64,000 nt of DNA. It comes from Cohnella lupini (lineage in GTDB: Bacteria; Bacillota; Bacilli; Paenibacillales; Paenibacillaceae). The position numbers were made by a program, and so were the translations under genes. Shown in pieces: positions 1 through 9,085 of the stretch. The stretch spans positions 434,001 through 498,000 of the forward strand of contig NZ_QRDY01000001.1 of NCBI RefSeq assembly GCF_003386205.1, written 5' to 3'. Under the pieces are notes generated by a model, which did not search any database, was not told the origin of the DNA, and worked only from the letters and a program-made list of their open reading frames with translations. Positions within the stretch are counted from its first letter, which is position 1, and each line of letters starts with the position of its first letter.

Positions 1-229
1 GAGCTTGAACACTTCCGTGCTCCAGTTGGCAATGGCTGCGGGAGCGGGTGTCGGAGGCATCGTGGTAAGCGGCATCTCGCTGTCGGCGGTCGGTTGGCTT
101 GGCGCGGCGGGCGTAGCCGTTGCGGTCGTTCTATCGGCATGGACGTTCGCGTACTCCAGAAACGAAACGAAGAATATCGAAGAAAAATTAAGTCTGGCTT
201 CGGTTGAATCGAAAGCCACTTCAGCCTAA
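1..229 (+). CDS. MFS transporter, C-terminal fragment
   Basis: This is the last 75 or so codons of a gene whose beginning lies upstream of the window. The visible part holds two hydrophobic stretches rich in Ala, Gly and Val separated by a short Ser/Gly turn, then a polar tail ending at a TAA at 227-229. The wording of the helices (Gly-Ala rich, with a GGIVVSG turn) resembles the last two transmembrane segments of drug or sugar efflux permeases of the major facilitator superfamily (AraJ/YdhP type). A Rho-independent terminator follows directly. Substrate cannot be judged from this fragment. The TTG at 5 is not a real start; the frame is open to the window edge. Confidence 0.7.
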   Translation, partial: SLNTSVLQLAMAAGAGVGGIVVSGISLSAVGWLGAAGVAVAVVLSAWTFAYSRNETKNIEEKLSLASVESKATSA

Positions 230-246
230 CCTGAACGATATCCGGG

Positions 247-274
247 AAAACCGATCGATTTCGATCGGTTTTTT
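247..274 (+). terminator. Rho-independent terminator after MFS gene
   Basis: An A-rich/T-rich perfect inverted repeat (AAAACCGATCGA and its complement, 247-258 and 261-272) ends in a run of T. It lies 18 bases past the MFS stop codon and isolates the following gene. Confidence 0.85.
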
Positions 275-366
275 CCATTTTCCCCTTGATGAATTTGTGC
301 TACATTATAGATCAAGTTTATTACCTAATTATAATACTTTATCGATGGAATGGATGGGGAAGCTTC

Positions 367-2250
367 ATGAAACCGGACTTGCGCACGGCGCTAGCTCTTA
401 AGCCCCGGGTCGGCGACGGTGCGATGGCTACTTATTTATATCAACTCGGGCTGCCCGTCGGAGTTTCGTTCGAGGAGTTCAATTTGCTCAAGCCCGACGT
501 CATCGCTGACGTTCACAGACGTTACGCGGCTGCCGGAGCGGAGATTATCGAGACGAATACGTATTCGGCCCAGCATAATAAATTATCCAGATACGGTTTG
601 GAGAAGAAAACCGAGGAAATTAACGCAGCCGGCGTTGCGATCGCGCGCAGAGCCGTTGGTCTTGAGGCTTACGTAGTCGGCTCGATAGGAGCCGTACGGG
701 GCGGGGCGGGCAAGAACGTCAGGACGGCTGTCGTAAAACGGGACTTCGAGGAGCAGGTCGGCGCATTGCTGGCTGCGGGCGTGGACGGCTTGTTATTGGA
801 AACGTTCTTCGACTTGGAAGAGCTATCGTTGGCGCTATCGATTATTCGCAAGAAGAGCGATATTAGCGTCATCTGCCAATTCGCCGTCGAAGACGCCGAA
901 AGAACCCATGACGGAACTCCGTTGCCCGAAGCCTTCCGTCGGTTGAAGGGCGAAGGAGCCGACGTCATCGGATTTAATTGCCGAAGCGGTCCTAACGGAA
1001 TCCTGCGGGCGTTGGAAACGATTCCGAGAGATTTAGGCGTGCCGCTTAGCGTGTTCCCGAATGCGGGAATACCGGATTACGTCGATGGCCAAGTCATCTA
1101 CTCGGCGACTCCGGAATATTTCGCTTCGTCCGCCATTAAATTCGCTAATGCGGGAGCGCGCTTGATCGGAGGCTGTTGCGGAACGACGCCGGAACATATT
1201 GCCGCGATCGCATCGGCACTGCAAAGCTACACTCCGCAAGCGCTGCCGGATGCATCGTTTGCCGCGCCGTCCGCGCCGGCGATCGAGATCGTCGGCTCCG
1301 CGGCGATTGCCGACTTGAACGATTCCCCGCCGCAGGCCGTCGAGCCTAGCATCGTCGATCTCGTAAGGGAACGTCATACGGTCATCGTCGAATTGGATCC
1401 TCCGCGGGATTTGGATATCGCCAAATTCATGGCCGGTGCGCAAGCGTTGAAGGATGCCAAAGCGGATGCGCTTACGATGGCGGACAACTCGCTCGCCGTT
1501 ACCAGAATGAGCAATATGGCGCTGGCCGCCTTGTTGAACGAGCGGATAGGAATTAAACCGCTGGTGCATATCGCTTGCCGGGATCGTAATCTGATCGGTA
1601 CCCAATCCCATATGATGGGCTTCGACGCGCTCGGAATCGATCACGTGCTCGCCGTTACGGGCGATCCGGCCAAATTCGGGGATCTGCCCGGGTCCAGCTC
1701 CGTTTACGATTTAACTTCATTCGAAATCATACGCATGATCAAACAGTTGAACGAAGGGATCGCCTTCTCCGGCAAACCGCTGAAGCAGAAAGCGAATTTC
1801 ATCGTCGGAGCGGCCTTTAATCCCAACGTTAAGCATTTGGACAAGGCGGTTCAGAGGTTGGAACGCAAAATATCGGCCGGCGCCGACTACATCATGACGC
1901 AGCCCGTGTACGACCCCGAGCTGATCGAGCGGATCGCGGAGATGACGAAACACTTGAACGTCCCGATTTTCCTCGGCATATTCCCGCTCGCCAGCGGGCG
2001 GAACGCGGAATATCTCCACAACGAGGTGCCGGGCATTCAGCTTTCCGATTCCGTCCGCCAACGGATGAGCGGATTGGAAGGGCCTGCCGGTCGCGCGGAG
2101 GGCGTCAAGATCGCGGAAGAGCTACTGGACGTCGCGATGGCTCATTTTAACGGAATCTATTTAATGACTCCGTTCATGGCGTACGAGATGACCGTTTCGT
2201 TAACGGAATACGTAAGAGAACGAAGCGGGAGTTTAACTTCGAGTAAGTAA
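367..2250 (+). CDS. Bifunctional homocysteine S-methyltransferase / methylenetetrahydrofolate reductase
   Basis: A 627-residue two-domain enzyme of the YitJ type. Residues about 1-300 are a homocysteine S-methyltransferase barrel; the zinc ligands are visible as GFNCRSG and GGCCGTTPEH. Residues about 330-620 are a methylenetetrahydrofolate reductase barrel that makes 5-methyl-THF using flavin and NAD(P)H. Together they would form and use the methyl donor for methionine synthesis in the cytoplasm. I start at the ATG at 367, preceded by GGATGGGGA, and not at the in-frame ATG at 286, whose extra 27 residues look like non-coding sequence and crowd the upstream terminator. The gap upstream is too short for an S-box (SAM) riboswitch and none is seen. 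No close operon partner downstream; remA has its own promoter. Confidence 0.9.
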   Translation: MKPDLRTALALKPRVGDGAMATYLYQLGLPVGVSFEEFNLLKPDVIADVHRRYAAAGAEIIETNTYSAQHNKLSRYGLEKKTEEINAAGVAIARRAVGLEAYVVGSIGAVRGGAGKNVRTAVVKRDFEEQVGALLAAGVDGLLLETFFDLEELSLALSIIRKKSDISVICQFAVEDAERTHDGTPLPEAFRRLKGEGADVIGFNCRSGPNGILRALETIPRDLGVPLSVFPNAGIPDYVDGQVIYSATPEYFASSAIKFANAGARLIGGCCGTTPEHIAAIASALQSYTPQALPDASFAAPSAPAIEIVGSAAIADLNDSPPQAVEPSIVDLVRERHTVIVELDPPRDLDIAKFMAGAQALKDAKADALTMADNSLAVTRMSNMALAALLNERIGIKPLVHIACRDRNLIGTQSHMMGFDALGIDHVLAVTGDPAKFGDLPGSSSVYDLTSFEIIRMIKQLNEGIAFSGKPLKQKANFIVGAAFNPNVKHLDKAVQRLERKISAGADYIMTQPVYDPELIERIAEMTKHLNVPIFLGIFPLASGRNAEYLHNEVPGIQLSDSVRQRMSGLEGPAGRAEGVKIAEELLDVAMAHFNGIYLMTPFMAYEMTVSLTEYVRERSGSLTSSK

Positions 2251-2264
2251 CATGCTTGGTCCTC

Positions 2265-2293
2265 TTGTCCCCCATGGGGATTTGCAGTACAAT
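2265..2293 (+). promoter_or_regulatory. Candidate SigA promoter for remA-gmk-rpoZ
   Basis: TTGTCC (2265-2270), a 17-base spacer, then TACAAT (2288-2293). The spacer opens with the palindrome CCCCATGGGG (2270-2279). About 130 bases of leader with several short inverted repeats follow before the remA ribosome-binding site. Confidence 0.55.
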
Positions 2294-2440
2294 AAAACAA
2301 CAATATATCGAAAGACGAACACAATAGGCATTTTCAAGCCTGCAGTATGCGGCGATCGGCTTTCGGCAACAATGGAAGCGTAGTTCGGTTGCCGGCCCTG
2401 GTGCTGTTAGGCAGGAATGACCGGAGGGAAAGTGCTAATC

Positions 2441-2701
2441 ATGGCGATCAAGCTGATTAATATCGGATTTGGCAATATCGTTTCAGCGAATCGGATTATT
2501 TCCATTGTCAGTCCGGAATCGGCTCCGATAAAACGGATTATTCAGGAGGCGCGCGACCGGCATATGTTGATCGACGCGACCTACGGACGACGCACCCGTG
2601 CCGTTATCATCACGGACAGCGATCACGTTATATTATCGGCGGTACAACCGGAAACGGTCGCTCACAGGTTGTCTACCAAAGACGACGAACACGATGAATG
2701 A
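2441..2701 (+). CDS. remA: RemA (DUF370), biofilm matrix regulator
   Basis: An 86-residue protein beginning [14 protein letters not shown], the hallmark start of the RemA/YlzA (DUF370) family. RemA is a DNA-binding protein that in Bacillus subtilis activates matrix and osmoprotection genes. The ATG at 2441 has GGAGGG 12 bases upstream; an in-frame ATG eight codons earlier (2417) lacks family support. It sits directly in front of gmk and rpoZ, the order found in Bacillales, although the usual yicC/yloC gene is not upstream here. Length and sequence match the family over the full span. Confidence 0.9.
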   Translation: MAIKLINIGFGNIVSANRIISIVSPESAPIKRIIQEARDRHMLIDATYGRRTRAVIITDSDHVILSAVQPETVAHRLSTKDDEHDE

Positions 2702-2714
2702 ATTGGGGAGCACC

Positions 2715-3341
2715 ATGAGCAGAGGTATTTTATTCGTATTATCCGGTCCTTCCGGAGTCGGCAAAGGTACCGTATGCGCCGCACTGCGCCGCAAGCTTCC
2801 GGAACTGATCTATTCCGTTTCGGCGACGACCCGCGCTCCCCGCGAAGGCGAGCAGGACGGGGTTAATTATTTTTTCAAATCGCGCGATCAATTTCGGCAT
2901 ATGATAGAGACGGACGCTCTACTCGAGCATGCGGAGTACGTAGGCAACTATTACGGTACGCCGCGGGATTTCGTGGAGAAGACGTTATCGGAAGGCAAAG
3001 ACATCATATTAGAGATCGAAGTTCAAGGTGCGTTGAAGGTTAGGGAGAAGTTCGCCGAGGGCGTGTTTATTTTCCTGATGCCGCCTTCCCTTAATGAATT
3101 AAAGCAAAGAATCGTCGGCAGGGGGACGGAATCCCAGGCGACGATCGACCATCGGCTTTCGGTAGCCGTGGAAGAGATGAATTTGCTCCACCATTACGAC
3201 TACGCGGTAGTGAACGACGAGATAGAATTGGCTTGCAACCGAATCGACTCTATCATCACCGCGGAGCACTGCAAACGCGAAAGATTTCTAGGCGAGCTGT
3301 TCCAGCAGCTGGAAGTCGCGAATACGGCCGATAACATCTGA
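2715..3341 (+). CDS. gmk: Guanylate kinase
   Basis: A 208-residue cytoplasmic kinase converting GMP to GDP with ATP. The P-loop [10 protein letters not shown] stands near residue 11, followed by the GMP-binding segment ([19 protein letters not shown]). Length is typical. The ATG at 2715 follows GGGGAG at a spacing of 4, and sits 13 bases after the remA stop, so the two are co-transcribed; longer in-frame versions reach back into remA and are unlikely. rpoZ follows 13 bases later. In Bacillales this enzyme is also a target of the alarmone (p)ppGpp, which is family knowledge and not visible here. Confidence 0.95.
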   Translation: MSRGILFVLSGPSGVGKGTVCAALRRKLPELIYSVSATTRAPREGEQDGVNYFFKSRDQFRHMIETDALLEHAEYVGNYYGTPRDFVEKTLSEGKDIILEIEVQGALKVREKFAEGVFIFLMPPSLNELKQRIVGRGTESQATIDHRLSVAVEEMNLLHHYDYAVVNDEIELACNRIDSIITAEHCKRERFLGELFQQLEVANTADNI

Positions 3342-3354
3342 AAGAGGTGAAACT

Positions 3355-3573
3355 ATGTTATATCCATCCATCGATGAATTGGTCAAGAAAGTAGACAGCA
3401 AATACACGCTCGTCGTGGCTGCTTCGAAGAGAGCCCGCGGATTGCGCGAAGGCGTCATGTGCAATCTTGCAGCGCCGAAGTCCCACAAATACGTCGGAGT
3501 CGCTTTGGAAGAGATTTATCACGAAGCGATCAAAGTCGAGCACCTGAAGACGAACACGTTGAATAGAGACTAA
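3355..3573 (+). CDS. rpoZ: RNA polymerase omega subunit
   Basis: A 72-residue protein beginning MLYPSIDELVKKVDSKYTLV, with the conserved omega core (VVAASKRARGLREG) that wraps the C-terminal tail of the beta' subunit and helps assemble RNA polymerase. A strong ribosome-binding site (AAGAGGTGA) precedes the ATG. It is the last gene of the remA-gmk-rpoZ unit, closed by a strong terminator. Confidence 0.95.
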   Translation: MLYPSIDELVKKVDSKYTLVVAASKRARGLREGVMCNLAAPKSHKYVGVALEEIYHEAIKVEHLKTNTLNRD

Positions 3574-3606
3574 GATTACGTAACTGGATACGAACGGAAG
3601 GAAGGG

Positions 3607-3630
3607 ACAACCCATGCGGTTGTTTTTTTT
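3607..3630 (+). terminator. Terminator after rpoZ
   Basis: ACAACC (3607-3612) and GGTTGT (3618-3623) form a 6-bp stem with a 5-base loop followed by eight T. Confidence 0.8.
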
Positions 3631-3683
3631 CTAGTTATCGTGATCGAAGCATGACTTTTTGAATTTCCTCCAGGAGGGTAACC

Positions 3684-4943
3684 ATGAACAAACCGCTTTC
3701 GGGCAAAACCATATTATTAGGCGTGACGGGCGGGATTGCCGCGTATAAAGCGGCTACGTTGTGCAGCCGGTTAGTTGGCCTCGGAGCCACCGTTAAGGTA
3801 ATCATGACGGAAGGCGCCACGAAGTTCATACCTCCGCTTACTTTGCAGGTTCTCACGCGCAATCCCGTCGCTACCGACGTTTTCGACGAACGCGAAGCCG
3901 CCGGGGTACAGCATATCGACTTGGCGGACGCCGCCGATCTTGCGGTCATCGCTCCTGCGACGGCGAATATATTGTCCAAGCTGGCAAACGGATTAGCGGA
4001 CGATATGCTAAGCACGACGATGCTGGCGACGACGGCTCCCTTGCTCGTTGCTCCGGCCATGAACGTTCATATGTGGGAGCATCCCGCCGTTATCGAGAAC
4101 GTGAACAAGCTCGCATCGCGGGGAGTCACGTTCGTAGAACCCGGTACGGGTCAATTGGCGTGCGGCTACGTCGGCAAAGGGCGGCTGGCAGAGCCGGACG
4201 AAATCGTCGATGCCGTCGTGAAGATGTTAATCGGGGAAAAGCCGCTGGCAGGCAAGAGAGTTCTCGTTACCGCTGGCGGTACGGTGGAGAGAATTGATCC
4301 CGTTCGCTATATCACGAACGATTCCTCGGGGAAAATGGGCTTCGCCATAGCGGAATCTGCTAGAGATCGCGGAGCGGAAGTGACTTTAATATGCGGCAGG
4401 ACGGACGCGGCACCGCCGAACGGCGTTCGGGTCGTTAAAGTGGACTCCGCCATGGAAATGCACGACGCGGTGATGAAACGCCTTCCGAATACGGATGTCG
4501 TCGTGAAAGCCGCCGCCGTAGCCGATTATCGTCCTTTGCACAGGGCAGCGCATAAAATGAAAAAATCGAATGAATCGCTAACGCTGGAGCTCGTGCGCAA
4601 TCCGGATATCTTGCAGGCCATCGGGGAGTGGAAGTCCGAAGCGGCCGGCAGGGACAAGCCGTACGTGATCGGTTTTGCCGCGGAGACGACCGACTTGGAG
4701 AAGAACGCGATAGACAAGCTGATTCGCAAAAAATGCGATCTGATCGTTGCTAACGATGTTACTGAGTCGGGAGCGGGCTTCGGGACTGAAACCAATATCG
4801 TCAACGTATACGGAGCGCTTGGGTTGATCGAGCGAATTCCGCAAATGACGAAAAGAGCCGTTGCCGAACGGCTGTGGGAGTTGGCGCAGTCCGGCATGAA
4901 CGCGGCGAAATCCGCGGGCGACGGGAAGGAATCGGAAAGATGA
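3684..4943 (+). CDS. coaBC: Bifunctional phosphopantothenoylcysteine decarboxylase / phosphopantothenate-cysteine ligase
   Basis: A 419-residue bifunctional enzyme of coenzyme A synthesis. The N-terminal half (about 1-185) is the FMN-dependent decarboxylase CoaC with the signature PAMNVHMWEHP; the C-terminal half is the CTP-dependent ligase CoaB, with its dimer and substrate segment KAAAVADYRP and a nearby KMKK. It makes 4'-phosphopantetheine from 4'-phosphopantothenate and cysteine. The start follows a strong AGGAGGG site. Its stop overlaps the priA start (ATGA at 4940-4943), so the two genes are translationally coupled. Confidence 0.95.
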   Translation: MNKPLSGKTILLGVTGGIAAYKAATLCSRLVGLGATVKVIMTEGATKFIPPLTLQVLTRNPVATDVFDEREAAGVQHIDLADAADLAVIAPATANILSKLANGLADDMLSTTMLATTAPLLVAPAMNVHMWEHPAVIENVNKLASRGVTFVEPGTGQLACGYVGKGRLAEPDEIVDAVVKMLIGEKPLAGKRVLVTAGGTVERIDPVRYITNDSSGKMGFAIAESARDRGAEVTLICGRTDAAPPNGVRVVKVDSAMEMHDAVMKRLPNTDVVVKAAAVADYRPLHRAAHKMKKSNESLTLELVRNPDILQAIGEWKSEAAGRDKPYVIGFAAETTDLEKNAIDKLIRKKCDLIVANDVTESGAGFGTETNIVNVYGALGLIERIPQMTKRAVAERLWELAQSGMNAAKSAGDGKESER

Positions 4944-7435
4944 CGGTTGCAAGGGTGATTGTGGACGTGCCGAGCCGGGATACGGACCGCACGTTCGACT
5001 ACTTAATTCCGGACCGATTGAAGGGCTGGGTCGAGGTAGGCAGCCGCGTGGCCGTTCCTTTCGGTCCGCGAAAGCTGCAAGGGATCGTAACCGGACTGGC
5101 GGAAGACGCGGAAGTGGAATACTCCAAAATGAAGCCGATCGAAGATCTGCTCGACGCGATTCCCCCGTTATCCGCGGAGCTCGTCGAGTTGGGGGAATGG
5201 ATCAGCAAGAGATGGTTGTGTCCTTTGACCGTAGCGCTTCAAGCGATGCTTCCCGCCGCGCTTAAGGGACGTTCGGAGAAGTATGTGTTTCCGGCCGCCG
5301 GAGCGGATTGGTCCGAGGAAGAGACCGCCCAAAGTGGCGGTCTCTTGCTTGCGCTCAAGAAAGGGAAGCCGCTTAAGTTGACCGGGTTGCTACAGCAGTA
5401 CCCGGAGCAAGGGCCGCTTCTTAAGCGATGGTTAAGGCAAGGCCGGCTGGAAGAGCGGCAAAGAATCGAAGACCAGTTATCCGTAAAGACGGTCCAGACG
5501 GTTTTCCCGGAAGAACCGGCCGCCTTACTGGAGGGGTTGGAAGGAATTCCGGCAAGAGCGAACAAACAACGGGAAGCATTGAGGTATTTAGCGGAAAATA
5601 ACGAGCCGATCGCGGTTCTGAAATTGACGGAAGTCTTGTCGACGACTTCGTCCACGATTCGTTCCTTGGCCGACCGCGGGTTGATCGAAATTCGTGCGGT
5701 AACGGAGGATCGCGATCCTTACGCCAATCGGGAGTTCCCCGCGTCATTGCCAATGGTTCTAACTCCGAAGCAAACGATAGCTTTAGCGCCGATTCAGTCC
5801 GCGCTCGATGCCGGACGTTGCGAGACGTTCCTTCTTCACGGCGTCACCGGCAGCGGCAAAACGGAAGTGTACTTACAGGCTATTCAGAGATGCCTGGAAT
5901 TCGGACGCGAAGCTATCGTGCTCGTTCCGGAAATCGCCTTGACCCCTCAAATGGTAGAGAGATTTAAAAGTCGTTTCGGTGCAAGGGTGGCCGTCTTGCA
6001 CAGCCGTTTGTCCCAAGGGGAACGATATGACGAGTGGCGAAAAATCAGGGAGGGCAGGGCGCAGGTCGCCGTAGGCGCCCGGTCTGCTATTTTCGCTCCA
6101 TTCTCTAGCATCGGGCTTATCGTAATCGATGAAGAACACGAGACTTCGTATAAACAGGAAGAAAGCCCGAAGTATCATGCAAGGGACGTCGCCGTCGAGC
6201 GCGCCCGTCTGCATGGGGCCGTCGTCGTGCTCGGTTCGGCGACGCCGGCTTTGGAGACGTATGAAGCGGCCAAGTACGATGGCTCCGAGACGGCTCTGGC
6301 GGGGATGAAATATATCGCGCTTCCGGAGAGGGTGGCTAACCGACCGCTGCCCGGCGTCGAAATAGTCGATATGCGGGAAGAACTCAAACTCGGCAACCGC
6401 GCCATGTTCAGCAGGCCGCTGGCCGACGCGATCCGGGATCGGCTAGCCAAAAAGGAACAGATAGTGCTGCTCCTTAACAGGAGAGGATACGCCACGTTCG
6501 TCATGTGCCGTTCATGCGGCTATACGGCGGCGTGTCCGCATTGCGAAATCTCGCTTACCTATCATCGCGGCTCGCAAAATCTTCGATGCCATTATTGCGG
6601 CTATTCCGAAATCGAGCCGAAAACTTGCCCAAGCTGCGAAAGCCCCCATATTCGCTTCTTCGGTACGGGAACGCAGAAGGTCGAGGAATCGTTGGCCGAG
6701 ACGTTCCCGGGAATCCGGGTCATTCGGATGGATGTCGACACGACGACCGAGAAGGGTTCCCACGAGAAATGGCTGACCGAATTTCGCGAACGCCGGGCGG
6801 ACGTGCTTCTAGGCACTCAGATGGTCGCCAAGGGTTTAGATTTTCCATACGTGACGTTGGTTGGCGTATTGGCGGCGGATGCGGCGCTCCGATTGCCGGA
6901 TTTCCGGGCTTCCGAGCGAACGTTCCAGCTGTTGACGCAGGTGGCAGGAAGGGCGGGCAGACACGAGCTACCCGGCGAGGTAATCATTCAAACCTACGAT
7001 CCCGAACATGAATCGATCACATCCGTTCAGGGTCATGATTACAATGGTTTCGTGGAGAGGGCGCTTATCCTGCGCAAGCAGTTAGGCTACCCGCCTTACG
7101 GACGGCTCATATCCGTCACGTTCTCCCACGAATCGGTGCCGATGCTGTTATCGATCGGCGAAAGATTCGCGATCGGCATGCGCGAGCTGGCGGCTTCGCT
7201 GGGCATTCGCAAAGACTTTGACGCGGGAGGGTTGGCGGCATTGGAAATACTGGGGCCGGTTTCTTCTCCGATAGCCCGGTTGAAGGATCGCTACCGTTTT
7301 CAATGTATGGTAAAATATCGAGGAGAAGTAGACGCAAGCTCGTTGACCTCCAAAGTGCTAGAAGAAATGGGAGACGCGGTCAAGCGGAGCGGCGTGCAAA
7401 TCAGCGTCGACGTGGATCCGCAGATGATGCTCTGA
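4940..7435 (+). CDS. priA: Primosomal replication restart helicase PriA
   Basis: An 831-residue superfamily 2 helicase that reloads the replisome at stalled forks. Features in order: N-terminal DNA-binding domain, Walker A GVTGSGKTEVY, Walker B DEEH, then a zinc-binding insertion with paired cysteines (CRSCGY, CPHC, CHYCGY, CPSC), and the second helicase lobe with QVAGRAGR. The start overlaps the coaBC stop by four bases. The longer in-frame start at 4874 would add 22 residues antiparallel to coaBC coding and is rejected. Confidence 0.95.
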   Translation: MTVARVIVDVPSRDTDRTFDYLIPDRLKGWVEVGSRVAVPFGPRKLQGIVTGLAEDAEVEYSKMKPIEDLLDAIPPLSAELVELGEWISKRWLCPLTVALQAMLPAALKGRSEKYVFPAAGADWSEEETAQSGGLLLALKKGKPLKLTGLLQQYPEQGPLLKRWLRQGRLEERQRIEDQLSVKTVQTVFPEEPAALLEGLEGIPARANKQREALRYLAENNEPIAVLKLTEVLSTTSSTIRSLADRGLIEIRAVTEDRDPYANREFPASLPMVLTPKQTIALAPIQSALDAGRCETFLLHGVTGSGKTEVYLQAIQRCLEFGREAIVLVPEIALTPQMVERFKSRFGARVAVLHSRLSQGERYDEWRKIREGRAQVAVGARSAIFAPFSSIGLIVIDEEHETSYKQEESPKYHARDVAVERARLHGAVVVLGSATPALETYEAAKYDGSETALAGMKYIALPERVANRPLPGVEIVDMREELKLGNRAMFSRPLADAIRDRLAKKEQIVLLLNRRGYATFVMCRSCGYTAACPHCEISLTYHRGSQNLRCHYCGYSEIEPKTCPSCESPHIRFFGTGTQKVEESLAETFPGIRVIRMDVDTTTEKGSHEKWLTEFRERRADVLLGTQMVAKGLDFPYVTLVGVLAADAALRLPDFRASERTFQLLTQVAGRAGRHELPGEVIIQTYDPEHESITSVQGHDYNGFVERALILRKQLGYPPYGRLISVTFSHESVPMLLSIGERFAIGMRELAASLGIRKDFDAGGLAALEILGPVSSPIARLKDRYRFQCMVKYRGEVDASSLTSKVLEEMGDAVKRSGVQISVDVDPQMML

Positions 7436-7525
7436 TCTCATACGATCATATTCAGCAAGAATCGAAAGCCTCGTGATCAAAAGATAACTTATTGAACTAC
7501 CTTTTAAGAAGGATGGATGCCGTTT

Positions 7526-8017
7526 ATGTCAATTCGATTGATCGTGAAGCACCCCGATGCTGTGCTTAGAGAAAGAGCGCAGGAAGTAACGAAGTTCAAT
7601 TCCAATCTGCACAAGCTATTAGACGACATGGCAGACACGATGTACGATGCCGACGGAGTCGGGTTAGCAGCGCCGCAGGTCGGCATATTGAAACGCGTTA
7701 TCGTCGTTGACGTAGGTGATGAACATGAGCTTATCGAGTTGGTCAATCCCGAGATCGTTCTCGCGGAAGGCGAGCAGTTGGGACCCGAGGGCTGCCTGAG
7801 CATTCCCGGGCTTCAAGGAGACGTTAAACGGTCTAACCGGATCGTCATTCGAGGCCAGGATCGCAACGGCAAGCCGATACAATACGAAAGCACGGAATTT
7901 TTGTCCAGGGCTTTCCAGCATGAGGTTGACCACCTGAACGGCGTATTGTTCATCGATACGGCGGAATCGGTGTATGAAGCCCGCAAACCCGAAGAGAATC
8001 GGCAGGATGGAGAATAG
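7526..8017 (+). CDS. def: Peptide deformylase
   Basis: A 163-residue metal hydrolase that removes the formyl group from the N-terminal Met of new proteins. All three family motifs are present: GVGLAAPQVG, EGCLSIPG and QHEVDHLNG, giving the Cys and two His metal ligands. Two in-frame ATGs (7517, 7526) are possible; AAGGA at 7509-7513 lies 12 bases from the second but only 3 from the first, so 7526 is favoured. fmt begins two bases after the stop: the two genes form the usual formylation/deformylation pair. Confidence 0.93.
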   Translation: MSIRLIVKHPDAVLRERAQEVTKFNSNLHKLLDDMADTMYDADGVGLAAPQVGILKRVIVVDVGDEHELIELVNPEIVLAEGEQLGPEGCLSIPGLQGDVKRSNRIVIRGQDRNGKPIQYESTEFLSRAFQHEVDHLNGVLFIDTAESVYEARKPEENRQDGE

Positions 8018-8018
8018 C

Positions 8019-8972
8019 ATGAAAATATTGTTTATGGGAACGCCGCAGTTCGCGGTTTCCTCCTTAGAGATGCTGTTGGATCAAGGATACGACGTCGTTG
8101 CGGTCGTTACGCAGCCGGATCGGCCTAAAGGCCGCAAGCGGGAGCTGACTCCGCCTCCGGTGAAGTCATTCGCGCTCGAACGCGGACTCAAAGTGTTGCA
8201 GCCGGAGAAGCTTCGTTCTCCGGCCGGCGTCGCCGAAGTCGCGGAGCTTGCACCGGATTTGATCGTCACCGCGGCGTACGGACAGATCCTGCCCAAATCG
8301 GTGTTGGATTTGCCACGGCTGGGCTGCATTAACGTGCATGGATCGTTGTTGCCCCGTTATCGGGGAGGCGCGCCGATCCAACGGTCGATCATTAATGGCG
8401 AGACGGTTACGGGCGTCACCCTCATGTTTATGGCCGAAGGCTTGGACACCGGAGATATGATTGCGAAGGTCGAGGTTCCGATTACCGACGAAGATACCGC
8501 CGGAACGATGTTCGAGAAATTGAGCGAATCTGGCGCCGGACTCTTGAAGGAATGGCTTCCGCGCATCATCGAAGGCACGGCAGCCCGAATTCCGCAGCAG
8601 GACTCCGAATCGACCTACGCGCCGAATTTGACCCGCGAGGACGAGAAGCTCGATTGGTCCCAAGGATCGAGACAGCTGTTCGATCGGGTAAGGGGTCTCA
8701 ATCCGATGGCGGGCGGGTTTACTTACCTAGACGGAGAAGTCTTCAAAGTTTGGGGATGCCGGATTCCGCAAGGGTCAGACACCGTTATGAGGCCGGAGTG
8801 GACGACTCTCGTTCCCGGATCGATACTCGAGACGGGAACCATCGGCATTCGAATCCGCACCGGAGACGGAAGCATCGTGTTAACTGAAGTTCAGCCGGCC
8901 GGCAAAAAAGCGTTAGCGGCGACGGAATTCGCCAAAGGCGCACGGCTTGCCCCCGGTAAGGTGCTCGGGTAA
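8019..8972 (+). CDS. fmt: Methionyl-tRNA formyltransferase
   Basis: A 317-residue enzyme that formylates Met-tRNAfMet for translation initiation. It starts MKILFMGTPQFAV, has the folate-site signature LLPRYRGGAPIQ with the catalytic Asn-His (NVHGSLLP), and a C-terminal OB-like tRNA-binding domain. The ATG at 8019 follows GGATGGAG inside the end of def. Its last codons form the left arm of the terminator that ends the unit. Confidence 0.95.
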   Translation: MKILFMGTPQFAVSSLEMLLDQGYDVVAVVTQPDRPKGRKRELTPPPVKSFALERGLKVLQPEKLRSPAGVAEVAELAPDLIVTAAYGQILPKSVLDLPRLGCINVHGSLLPRYRGGAPIQRSIINGETVTGVTLMFMAEGLDTGDMIAKVEVPITDEDTAGTMFEKLSESGAGLLKEWLPRIIEGTAARIPQQDSESTYAPNLTREDEKLDWSQGSRQLFDRVRGLNPMAGGFTYLDGEVFKVWGCRIPQGSDTVMRPEWTTLVPGSILETGTIGIRIRTGDGSIVLTEVQPAGKKALAATEFAKGARLAPGKVLG

Positions 8973-8986
8973 CCCCGGGCTTTTTT
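8963..8986 (+). terminator. Terminator overlapping the fmt stop codon
   Basis: GCTCGGG (8963-8969) pairs with CCCGGGC (8974-8980), loop TAAC, then six T. The stop codon of fmt (8970-8972) is in the loop, so the terminator uses coding bases for its left arm. Confidence 0.75.
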
Positions 8987-9003
8987 CATTACCGGAAATG
9001 TAA

Positions 9004-9031
9004 TTGCTGCCAAATATATAGAATCGATAAT
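9004..9031 (+). promoter_or_regulatory. Candidate SigA promoter for rsmB
   Basis: TTGCTG (9004-9009), 16-base spacer, GATAAT (9026-9031), directly after the fmt terminator and 55 bases before the rsmB start. Confidence 0.4.
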
Positions 9032-9085
9032 CAATGAAATATGCAACATAGGACTATTAACGAGAGACGGATAAGGATGCGAATG

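Noticed and set aside
275..366. SAM (S-box) riboswitch before the homocysteine methyltransferase gene
   Set aside because: The gap after the terminator is under 100 bases and lacks the conserved S-box blocks.
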